NCBI GenBank assembly: GCA_014796635.1
Contig: JAAVIK010000001.1
Location: forward strand, 75,756-84,256
Direction of reading: 5' to 3'
Length of the DNA stretch: 8,501 bases
Source: Alistipes sp.
GTDB lineage: Bacteria > Bacteroidota > Bacteroidia > Bacteroidales > Rikenellaceae
Shown: positions 1-7,017 of the stretch, piece by piece
How positions within the stretch are numbered: position 1 is the first letter of the stretch
How the letters are laid out: each line of letters begins with the position of its first letter
Program-made: the position numbers and the translations under genes
The notes under the pieces: generated by a model
The model's database searches: none
What the model was told of the DNA's origin: nothing
What the model saw: the letters and a program-made list of their open reading frames with translations, nothing else

Positions 1-1311
1 TATGCGGCGGAGGGAAACAGCAACACCTACGGCGACCACTGGCAATGGAAAGTACGCTCGACGAACGCCGAGACGGAGGGGGTATACGGCTCGCTCTATG
101 CGGTGATCGGCAACTGCAACTTCTTCCTGGACTGCATCGATGCGGTGAAAGCCGAGGAGACCGACGACGAAAAACTCGACGATCTGGACGAATACACGGG
201 CGAAGTCTATGCGATCCGGGCGCTCTGCTACTCGGAACTGCTGAAGTGCTTCTGCAAGGCCTACGATCCGGCGACGGCTGCCGATGAACCGGGCGTGGTG
301 CTGCGGACCAAATATTTCGAGAAAGAACCGGTGCGCCGCGCATCGCTCCGCGACTCGTATGCGTTCGTGCTGCAGGACCTCGAGAAAGCCGAAGCCCTGC
401 TGCCGACGGAAGATGCGGACAACCAAGCCAATGCGATATTCTTCACGCTGGCGGCGGCCGAAGCGCTGCATGCCCGGGTAGCCCTCTACATGCAGGACTG
501 GGAGACGGCCATCGAATACTCGTCGAAACTGATCGACGGCCGCAGCGACCTCATCTCGCTGGCAAGCACGAAGATACAGGTGACCTCGGACGGGCTGACC
601 GAATTCGACTACATGTGGTTCTACGACCAGAGCCCCGAAGTGATCTTCCGCATAGGACTGCTGACGACCGACAGCGCAGGAGCGCTGGGCTCGGTATTTC
701 TGAACTTCAACCGCGACTACACCTACTTCTATCCGGACTACGTACCGGCCCGGTGGGTGCTGGACGCCTACGACAGCAGCGACCTGCGCCAACTGACCTA
801 CTTCGCCGATGCGAACAACGGCATCGTCATCGGGTACGGCAACGGCATGCAATGGCCCGTGCTCGTCAAGTACTACGGCAACCGGACGTTCATTCAGAAC
901 ATGATCTATCATGTCTCCATGCCCAAGCTGTTCCGCCTGGCCGAGCAATATCTGATCCGTGCGGAAGCCTACTGCAACCTGCCGACGCCCAACTACTCGG
1001 CGGCGAGCAACGATCTGACGACCCTGCGTGCTGCACGCTACCAGACGGGCGGTGCACTGAACGTGACGCAGGCCAACTGGAAAGAACAAATCTCCAACGA
1101 ACGGGTGCGCGAACTCTACATGGAGGGATTCCGCCTGCACGATCTCAAGCGCTGGAACATGGGATTCGAGCGCAAGGCGCAGAGCTTCGCGCAGGAAGAA
1201 GGGAGCACGCTGAAGATCGAAGCCGGAGACCCGCGCATGGTATGGCCGATACCGCAGCACGAACTGCAGGCCCCCGGCTCGGAGATCGTACCCAACGAAA
1301 GCAACAACTAA
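1..1311 (+). CDS. RagB/SusD-family outer-membrane nutrient-binding lipoprotein, 5' truncated by window edge
   Basis: Frame 1 is open from the first base to the TAA at 1309-1311, giving 436 residues. Full SusD proteins are usually about 500-600 residues, so the signal peptide, lipobox and first helices lie to the left; the first internal GTG (103) is not a real start. In SusD-family proteins the surface lipoprotein forms a hinged lid on a SusC TonB-dependent channel and hands over substrate. Family hallmarks visible, numbered from the first codon: an early helix with YGSLYAVIGNCNFFL; the helix LFRLAEQYLIRAEAY (310-324), the usual 'lRaEay' signature; ERVRELYMEGFRLHDLKRW (367-385), the 'ERrrELafEGhR..DLkRw' signature; and VWPIPQHEL (414-422) near the C-terminus. 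These make the family call firm. The substrate cannot be read from the sequence. The next gene starts 13 bases later, so they are very likely cotranscribed. Confidence 0.95.
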   Translation, partial: YAAEGNSNTYGDHWQWKVRSTNAETEGVYGSLYAVIGNCNFFLDCIDAVKAEETDDEKLDDLDEYTGEVYAIRALCYSELLKCFCKAYDPATAADEPGVVLRTKYFEKEPVRRASLRDSYAFVLQDLEKAEALLPTEDADNQANAIFFTLAAAEALHARVALYMQDWETAIEYSSKLIDGRSDLISLASTKIQVTSDGLTEFDYMWFYDQSPEVIFRIGLLTTDSAGALGSVFLNFNRDYTYFYPDYVPARWVLDAYDSSDLRQLTYFADANNGIVIGYGNGMQWPVLVKYYGNRTFIQNMIYHVSMPKLFRLAEQYLIRAEAYCNLPTPNYSAASNDLTTLRAARYQTGGALNVTQANWKEQISNERVRELYMEGFRLHDLKRWNMGFERKAQSFAQEEGSTLKIEAGDPRMVWPIPQHELQAPGSEIVPNESNN

Positions 1312-1324
1312 AAACGGACGAATC

Positions 1325-2239
1325 ATGAAACGAATCATAACGCTTTTACTGACTGCGGGGCTGGCGGCCGCCTTGGCGACGGGGTGCGACCGGGAACGGA
1401 CGCTCTACGCCGGAGCCGAGTATGTGATGTTCGCCGACACGGTGTCGGTGAACATGGTTCCCGACGACGAGGAGTACTATTTTCCGGTGAAGATCGCGGC
1501 GACGACGGCCTGCGACTACGACCGCCACTTCGGAGTGGAGATCGTAGACAAGGGAAGCAAGGCGATAGAGGGACTGCACTACCGGCTGCGCTCGAACACG
1601 GTGACCATACCGGCGGGAAAACTGGCGACGGAGGTGGAAGTCCACGGCTGCTACGCCGAGATGGAAGCGGGCGACACGCTGAACTTCAACCTGCAGCTGG
1701 TGATGCCCGAACAACTCAAATGGGACCTCTACGGCGACCGGACCAATGTGAAGATGGTCAAGAGCTGCCCGTTCGTCCGCGAAGACTTCACGGGCTGGTG
1801 CGTAGTGACGTCGTTGTTCCTCTACTCCTATCCGGGAGTGGAGAACACGAGTTTCCAACGCTTGATCCGCACGGAAGCGCACCCGACCCGCGAAAATGCG
1901 GTGATCCTGAAGAACTGGCTTTTCACGGGCTACGACGTAGAACTGGACTTCGACCCGACGGACATGGCGAACCCCACAGCGACGATGCCCGCAGACCAGG
2001 TAATCAGCGACGAGACGTCGGTATTCGGCCAGATAAACGGCGACAACAAGATACTGGTGGAGAGCAGCCAGGTACAGGCATCGATATTCAACGCGTGCCA
2101 ACATTTCGCGGCGCTCTGGAATCGATTCTATGTAAACGACTTAGGGGTGCCGGTAGGCACGGTAGGCAACTTCTATACGCTCCTCGAATGGATCAGCGAT
2201 GAAGAAGCCGACCGGCTCCGCAAAGAAGAAGGCATGTAA
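1325..2239 (+). CDS. DUF4843/DUF4984-like surface lipoprotein of a SusCD locus
   Basis: This encodes a 304-residue protein with a lipoprotein signal peptide: basic MKR, a hydrophobic stretch, then LATGC, with Cys21 as the likely lipidated residue, followed by DRER. Residues about 35-135 look like a beta-sandwich of the Calx-beta/DUF4843 kind. They include the motif EGLHYRLRSNTVTIPAGK (about 79-96), close to the 'A.eG.hY.l....vtIpAG' pattern common in lipoproteins encoded next to susD. The C-terminal half (about 150-304) is rich in aromatic residues, with FTGWCVVTSLFLYSYPG and a charged tail ISDEEADRLRKEEGM. I recall this half as resembling DUF4984, but the DUF number is from memory. The ATG at 1325 is the only start that keeps the whole signal peptide. 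It lies 13 bases after the susD stop, which suggests translation from one mRNA. The likely role is a surface accessory protein of the SusCD complex; ligand unknown. No catalytic motif is visible. Confidence 0.85.
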   Translation: MKRIITLLLTAGLAAALATGCDRERTLYAGAEYVMFADTVSVNMVPDDEEYYFPVKIAATTACDYDRHFGVEIVDKGSKAIEGLHYRLRSNTVTIPAGKLATEVEVHGCYAEMEAGDTLNFNLQLVMPEQLKWDLYGDRTNVKMVKSCPFVREDFTGWCVVTSLFLYSYPGVENTSFQRLIRTEAHPTRENAVILKNWLFTGYDVELDFDPTDMANPTATMPADQVISDETSVFGQINGDNKILVESSQVQASIFNACQHFAALWNRFYVNDLGVPVGTVGNFYTLLEWISDEEADRLRKEEGM

Positions 2240-2283
2240 AACCCGGGAAGCGACAACGCATTCTCTCTTAATTATAAAAAACT
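2240..2283 (+). promoter_or_regulatory. A/T-rich translation initiation region before the DUF5003-like gene
   Basis: The 44-base gap ends in an almost pure A/T run (TTAATTATAAAAAACT) directly before the ATG at 2284, in an otherwise GC-rich region. There is no GGAGG-like site at normal spacing. Bacteroidota generally start translation from unstructured A/T-rich leaders rather than strong Shine-Dalgarno sites, and this fits. I see no good match to the Bacteroides -7 element (TAnnTTTG), so I do not call a promoter; the upstream transcript probably reads through. Confidence 0.35.
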
Positions 2284-4254
2284 ATGAAAAAGAACTATTT
2301 ACGTTGGACCGCGATGCTTTTCGCAGGCCTGAGCCTGACGATCAGCTCGTGCAACGATTCGGACGCGAACGGCGACGAACCGTCGAACCCGATCTTCCCG
2401 GAAGCGGTAGAAACCGCCGTCATGCCCGGCGACACCTACACGCTCCGCTTCGAGACCAACATGGACTGGGAAGCCTCGATCCCGGCCAGCGCGGCTCAGG
2501 CATTCTACATACAGGACGGCAGCCAACAGACGCTCCGCACGCAAGGCAAGGCGGGAAACGCCGAAGTGGAAGTGGGCTGCTACGACATCGAGAGCTTCGA
2601 TGACAACTTGTCGTGCGAAGTGACCTTGACGATGGCCAAGCAATCGAAGGTAATCGCCACGCTGACGATCAACAACCAGGAACGCTCGCTGGTACTCCGC
2701 ACGAGCAAGGAGGAAGACGGCGGCTTCGTATACGGCACCGAGGGCCTGCGCTACGAATACAACGAAGAACCGGCCGAGAGCATCGATCTGATCTGGCCCA
2801 TCGGCAACTCGGGCTACATGTACCCGATCGTGGTGGAAGCCAACTTCGCATGGCGTCTGGCCGAGAAATCGGAGTGGATCGCCGATGCGGACTACGTAGG
2901 CGAAGCAGGCCAGCAGGTGGAGATTCTGCTGCGTGCCGATCCGACGAAGTATCCGCTGGACGGCGACGAAGATGGCAAATTCGTATTGTGCGCCCGTAAC
3001 AACGCCGCCATAAAATACGAATACAAAGTGACGATCCCGGCCTGCCGCGACCACTTCTCGGTGTCGGGCTTCGCAGCCGAAAGCCGCTTCAATGCTCAAG
3101 GACTGTTTTTCAATGCCAGCAGCTCGTCTTGGGTCAACAGCGCAATGCACGGTGAAATCGCAAGCGTAGAAGAACCTGTCATCTACAAATTCATGGAAGT
3201 ATCGGAAGGGGACAACACTTATTGGGACCCGGAAGAAACGATGACTTCGTGGATCAAGATCGAAACCGCTCTCGAGGATGCGGACAACGTACTGAAGACC
3301 TACCGCTACACGGTGACGGTAGAAGAAAACACGAGCAGCGATGCCCGCAAGGGTGTGATTCTGGCCCTGCCGGCCTCGGTAGCCGCCACGGTTACAGCTC
3401 CTTATGAACTGGCCGGAAACGAAATCGAAGAACAGTACCAGAAATATATTGTTACGACGATCAACCAAGCAGGCAACACCACCGGAGAGTTTGTAGAATT
3501 CTTCGAGGACCTCGGCCCCGAAATGGCCCAATTCTATTCGTTGTCCAAACTGCCGCAGAACGATTTCCCCTACGAAGACAAATGGGCTGCCGTACCGGTG
3601 ATCTACAATCTCACATACACCACGGAGATGGCGGGAGAAATGGCTGAGCTGAAATTCAACGTACCGTACGATTCGTACGAAGTATACGGAGAAGAAGGCC
3701 CCTATGCAGAATCGCAGTTACAGCCCCGCTGGGTCGACTTGGCCGACGGCTACAATGGCGACAACTGCAAACGTATCATGATTGCCTGCACCTACGATGA
3801 ACAAAGCAACTCGTTCATCTGGACGTATGAAAAACCTGTAAATCCGGAAGCCTACTTCGTATTCAAAAACGGAGACGAAATCGTCGGCATCATTCAATTC
3901 AAATTCGATGAGGAACAACAGGGAGGAAACAATGGCGAAGTTTCGCTTGCTACACCTATCAACGGCGTAACGCTCGACCTGCTCACCAGCAGCGACTCCG
4001 ATTTCGATGCAGAAATGAACTATTGTCCGCAGTACAAGCTGACAATTACGGATGCTTCGGTGAAGCAAATTCCATTGAATCTGCCCGAAAACGACGAATC
4101 GACCTACTATGACGACGAAGTGGTTTACCTGTATCCCTCGGACGGAACCTATACATTAATGCTCTTCTTCGAGAAGGCAGGTACGACCGAGATTATGCTT
4201 AAGAATCAGTATATGATTATCGGCCGGATATACGTAGTATACCAACCGGAATAA
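2284..4254 (+). CDS. DUF5003-like multi-domain surface lipoprotein with BACON/Ig-like modules
   Basis: This encodes a 656-residue lipoprotein. The signal peptide MKKNYLRW, hydrophobic core and lipobox ISSC put the lipid on Cys23, followed by NDSDANGDE, an acidic stretch fitting the Bacteroidota surface-export signal. The rest looks like all-beta modules. Module 1 (about 42-137) has YTLRFETNMDWEASIP. Module 2 (about 153-258) has VVEANFAWRLAEKSEWI. Module 3 (about 258-398) has TSWIKIE, YRYTVTVEENTSSDARKG and ends YIVTTINQAG, which resembles a BACON domain (W, N, R.G and a terminal Q.G). A C-terminal region (about 398-656) has no motif I can name. I recall the overall type as DUF5003, but this is unverified. 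It is probably a surface binding partner of the SusCD transporter. The codons shift toward A/T from roughly residue 265 onward, unlike its neighbours. The start is the sole ATG before the signal peptide. A terminator follows 16 bases after the stop. Confidence 0.82.
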   Translation: MKKNYLRWTAMLFAGLSLTISSCNDSDANGDEPSNPIFPEAVETAVMPGDTYTLRFETNMDWEASIPASAAQAFYIQDGSQQTLRTQGKAGNAEVEVGCYDIESFDDNLSCEVTLTMAKQSKVIATLTINNQERSLVLRTSKEEDGGFVYGTEGLRYEYNEEPAESIDLIWPIGNSGYMYPIVVEANFAWRLAEKSEWIADADYVGEAGQQVEILLRADPTKYPLDGDEDGKFVLCARNNAAIKYEYKVTIPACRDHFSVSGFAAESRFNAQGLFFNASSSSWVNSAMHGEIASVEEPVIYKFMEVSEGDNTYWDPEETMTSWIKIETALEDADNVLKTYRYTVTVEENTSSDARKGVILALPASVAATVTAPYELAGNEIEEQYQKYIVTTINQAGNTTGEFVEFFEDLGPEMAQFYSLSKLPQNDFPYEDKWAAVPVIYNLTYTTEMAGEMAELKFNVPYDSYEVYGEEGPYAESQLQPRWVDLADGYNGDNCKRIMIACTYDEQSNSFIWTYEKPVNPEAYFVFKNGDEIVGIIQFKFDEEQQGGNNGEVSLATPINGVTLDLLTSSDSDFDAEMNYCPQYKLTITDASVKQIPLNLPENDESTYYDDEVVYLYPSDGTYTLMLFFEKAGTTEIMLKNQYMIIGRIYVVYQPE

Positions 4255-4270
4255 CGCGATCCGACAAACG

Positions 4271-4304
4271 AAAGGGCCCTGTCCGAGGGGCGGGGCCCTT
4301 TTTT
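4271..4304 (+). terminator. Strong Rho-independent terminator after the DUF5003-like gene
   Basis: The left arm (4271-4284, AAAGGGCCCTGTCC) pairs with the right arm (4288-4301, GGGCGGGGCCCTTT) over 14 uninterrupted positions, two of them G-U, around a three-base GAG loop. The right arm runs into six T at 4299-4304. The hairpin lies 16 bases after the TAA of the upstream gene. The downstream LRR gene begins about 47 bases after the T run, so the element either ends the SusD transcription unit or lowers expression of the genes beyond it. Confidence 0.9.
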
Positions 4305-4351
4305 AGAGAAAAAGCTATAATTAACGGAGAATACAGCACAAGTTCGTGAAG
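4305..4351 (+). promoter_or_regulatory. Short A/T-rich leader, possible promoter of the LRR gene pair
   Basis: This is the only DNA between the terminator and the LRR gene. It contains TATAAT at 4316-4321, in A-rich surroundings. That is a perfect E. coli-type -10, but the Bacteroidota primary sigma factor usually prefers TAnnTTTG with a TTTG near -33, and neither is clearly present at the right spacing. GGAGA at 4326-4330 lies more than 20 bases from the chosen ATG, too far for a Shine-Dalgarno site. A promoter is plausible because the terminator stands just upstream, but this is weakly supported. Confidence 0.22.
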
Positions 4352-7003
4352 ATGAAACTTATGAAACCTATCGTAACCGCGATGATCGCCCTGCTGGCGG
4401 CACTTCTTACGGGGTGTGCCGATGACGCGACGGACAACCGCGATCGGGACTACGGCTACGTACAATTCAAACTCTACAAAGAGGCGTCCTACGAAGCCGC
4501 CCCGACGAGCCGTACGATCCAACAGCAGCTGGACTATCTGTCCGATGCGGCGAAAGTGACCGTACGACTGGAATACAACGGCACGCTGATCGCGCAGACC
4601 CTGACGCTGAGCGCGGCGGACGACGATGCGGCCGAATACGGCCTGCGCAGCACGAAACTGAAACTACTGACGGGAGACTATACGGTCATAGCTTTCTCGC
4701 TCTACGATAAGAACGACGAACTGCTCTACAACGGACTGCCGCAGAATCCCGATCTGCGGGTGACGTCGGGCGGTCTGACGATAAACGACCTGACGGTGAA
4801 CGTAGTACCCCGCGGCAAAGTACGCGTGACGCTGCTCAAAGACCTGTCGGGATTCACCCAGACGCCCCGGACGCGCGCGGCGAACCGCCAATACACGTTC
4901 GACGAAATAACGAAACTCGACCTGACGGTACAGAACAAGGAGACCAACGACCTGACGACGTTCGAGCGTCTGCCCATGACTTTCGCGATCCATTTCGATG
5001 AGAAAAACGAAGAAAACGGCACGTTCGGCTATCAGACCTCGTCGAGCAAATGCGACTCCCTGCTCTCGCTGCCGAGCGGCGCGTACCGCATAGTAAGCTA
5101 CACGGCCTACGACGAGGCGGGCATCATGCTGGAGACGAACCAACGCCCGGCGACGGCAGACTTCGAGGTAGAAGACAACCGCACGACGGAGATCGAAGCG
5201 CAGGTGACGCTCTACGAAAGCGACGAATACGTAAAAGACTACTATGCGCTCAAACAGATATGGGAAGCGCTCGACGGCGAACACTGGTCGTACTCGGGCG
5301 AGGGCCTTGCGACGGGCGCGAACTGGGACTTCAACAAAGACCCCGACCTGTGGGGCGATCAACCGGGGGTACATCTCCATGCCAACGGACGTGTGGCCCG
5401 CATCGACCTGAGCGGATTCGGGTTCCGCGGCGATATGCCTGCGGCGCTGGGCCAGCTGACGGAGCTGATCGAACTTTATCTCGGCACCCACAGCGACAAG
5501 AACCAATACGACCCGACGACGGACCCGACGCAGAGCTCGTCGGAGAGAGCCCGCAACCGCCGGGAAAACCACAAGAAATACCTCGAACTGCTGCATCCGG
5601 CGACCCCGATGTCGTGGCCCTGCGCGCTTGCGCTCCGTGAACACGATATCCGGATTCCGGCGACGGCGCTCTACGAAAAAGGCTACACGGAAAAAGAGTT
5701 GTTCGACACGAAAGGCAACGCGAAGAACGTTGTACTCTTGGACACGGGGCACGGCAAAATCTGCAACGGACTGAAGTCGCTGCCCAAAGAAATCGGCCGC
5801 CTGAAGAATCTGGAACAACTCAACATCGCCAACAGCGAAATCGCTGCGCTGCCCGACTCGATGGCCCTGCTGGAGAACTGCACCGATCTGGAGATATACA
5901 ACTGCCCGAAGATGCTGGAATTTCCGACCGTACTGACCGAGATGCCCAATCTTATCGCGCTGAACCTTTCGGAGAACATCCAATGGAGCGAGCATGATGC
6001 GGAAGGGCTGCGGAAAGGACTGGAAGCGCTGGGCAACGGCAAATCGCAGAACGAACTGCAACTGCTCTACTTAGTGAACAACGGCCTGACGGAGCTGCCC
6101 GACTCGTTCCGCAATCTGAAGAAACTGGGATTTCTGGATGCGAGCAACAACCGGATCAGCAAACTGCCGGCGGGCGGACTGGGCGACATAGCTCTGACGC
6201 AACTCTACCTGGACAACAACGAAATAGAGGAATTTCCGACGACGAACGGCCGCTTCTGCGCGATCGAAGACATGGAGACGTTCTCGGCGACGCACAACAA
6301 ACTGAAAGAATTTCCGAACATCTTCTCGGCGAAAAGCCAGTATGTGATCTCGAGCGTAGACTTCTCGTACAACGAAATAGAGAAATTCCCGGACGACTTC
6401 AACGGCATACTGGTGAACACGCTGACCCTAGCGAGCAACCCGCTGAAGGTATTCCCCAAGGTACTGCTGAGCGACACGAACTCCTATGTAGTATACATGA
6501 TTCTGAGGGGCTGCTCGCTGACGGAGATACCCGAAGGCTCGTTCAAGGGCAAGTATGCGAGCTCGCTCGTATCGCTGGACCTGACGTACAACCGGCTGAC
6601 GAAGCTGCCGAACGACTTCACGGCCGAAGACCTGCCCTATCTCTATGGCATAGACCTCTCGTACAACGCATTCGACGCGTTCCCGTACAAACCGCTCAAC
6701 TCGTCGGGGCTGACGGTCTATGCGGTACGCGGCCAACGCGACGACAAAGGCGAACGCTGCCTGCGCGAATGGCCCACGGGCATATATCAGCACAAGGGAC
6801 TGCGCGGTCTGTTCCTCGGCTCGAACGACATCCGCAAGGTGGAGGACACGATCTCGTATCTGATCTACAACCTCGACATCAGCGACAACCCCAACATCGT
6901 ATTCGATGCCTCGGACATCTGTCTCTACTGGCGGGCGGGGATGTACTTCCTGATATATGACAAGAGCCAGCGAATCGTCAACTGCGACGAAATGTTGAAA
7001 TAA
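4352..7003 (+). CDS. DUF4458-like / leucine-rich repeat surface lipoprotein
   Basis: This encodes 883 residues from the ATG at 4352. A GTG at 4346 or ATG at 4361 is also possible and changes only the tip of the signal peptide. The lipobox LLTGC gives lipidated Cys22, followed by ADDATDNRDRD, an acidic surface-export-like stretch. Two related beta modules follow, about 34-150 (YVQFKLYKE...) and 156-288 (KVRVTLLKDL...), each ending in a 'sGaYrivsyt.yd'-like segment; I recall these as DUF4458. Residues 291-378 form an LRR cap with DYYALKQIWEALDGEHW, then the plant-like repeat RIDLSGFGFRGDMPAALGQL. An insertion of about 90 residues (382-470) precedes about 14 LRRs of the 'LxxLPxx...L..LdlsyNx' type (474-850). 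LRR arrays bind proteins, peptides or glycans, so a surface adhesion or ligand-capture role is inferred. No enzyme motif is seen. The next gene starts 14 bases downstream, so the two are likely cotranscribed. Confidence 0.88.
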   Translation: MKLMKPIVTAMIALLAALLTGCADDATDNRDRDYGYVQFKLYKEASYEAAPTSRTIQQQLDYLSDAAKVTVRLEYNGTLIAQTLTLSAADDDAAEYGLRSTKLKLLTGDYTVIAFSLYDKNDELLYNGLPQNPDLRVTSGGLTINDLTVNVVPRGKVRVTLLKDLSGFTQTPRTRAANRQYTFDEITKLDLTVQNKETNDLTTFERLPMTFAIHFDEKNEENGTFGYQTSSSKCDSLLSLPSGAYRIVSYTAYDEAGIMLETNQRPATADFEVEDNRTTEIEAQVTLYESDEYVKDYYALKQIWEALDGEHWSYSGEGLATGANWDFNKDPDLWGDQPGVHLHANGRVARIDLSGFGFRGDMPAALGQLTELIELYLGTHSDKNQYDPTTDPTQSSSERARNRRENHKKYLELLHPATPMSWPCALALREHDIRIPATALYEKGYTEKELFDTKGNAKNVVLLDTGHGKICNGLKSLPKEIGRLKNLEQLNIANSEIAALPDSMALLENCTDLEIYNCPKMLEFPTVLTEMPNLIALNLSENIQWSEHDAEGLRKGLEALGNGKSQNELQLLYLVNNGLTELPDSFRNLKKLGFLDASNNRISKLPAGGLGDIALTQLYLDNNEIEEFPTTNGRFCAIEDMETFSATHNKLKEFPNIFSAKSQYVISSVDFSYNEIEKFPDDFNGILVNTLTLASNPLKVFPKVLLSDTNSYVVYMILRGCSLTEIPEGSFKGKYASSLVSLDLTYNRLTKLPNDFTAEDLPYLYGIDLSYNAFDAFPYKPLNSSGLTVYAVRGQRDDKGERCLREWPTGIYQHKGLRGLFLGSNDIRKVEDTISYLIYNLDISDNPNIVFDASDICLYWRAGMYFLIYDKSQRIVNCDEMLK
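5771..6901 (+). repeat. Leucine-rich repeat array inside the DUF4458-like lipoprotein
   Basis: This region encodes residues 474-850 as about 14 LRR units of 22-39 residues. Unit openings include LKSLP, IAALP, MLEFP, LTELP, ISKLP, IEEFP, LKEFP, IEKFP, LKVFP, LTEIP, LTKLP, FDAFP and LREWP, followed by a strand ending near N (LDASNN, LYLDNN, VDFSYN, LDLTYN, IDLSYN, LDISDN). Several units are lengthened, notably that at about 540-565. Acidic residues and F before P alternate with L-P forms. The diverged units look old and functional rather than freshly duplicated, since no near-identical DNA repeats are visible. Confidence 0.88.
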
Positions 7004-7017
7004 AGAGCGCGACGACC

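Noticed and set aside
103..1311. GTG at 103 as the start of the SusD-like gene
   Set aside because: The frame is open without stop back to base 1 and the upstream residues continue a SusD-like helix, so the gene simply enters from the left edge.
2299..3531. Long minus-strand open frame of 410 codons
   Set aside because: It is opposite the DUF5003-like gene and has the same biased composition. It ends near where the GC content falls, which fits an artefact of base composition.
4326..4330. GGAGA as a Shine-Dalgarno site for the LRR gene
   Set aside because: It is 15 bases from the GTG and 21 from the ATG, beyond workable spacing, and Bacteroidota rarely depend on such sites.
5505..5545. Short GAC/ACG-rich low-complexity run as a phase-variable repeat
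   Set aside because: The units are imperfect and not a clean tandem tract; similar GACG-rich stretches occur throughout these genes because of codon preference.
4664..6061. Long minus-strand open frame of 465 codons
   Set aside because: It is opposite the DUF4458-LRR gene, has arginine-rich low-information sequence and no signal peptide or family signature; it is a codon-bias shadow.
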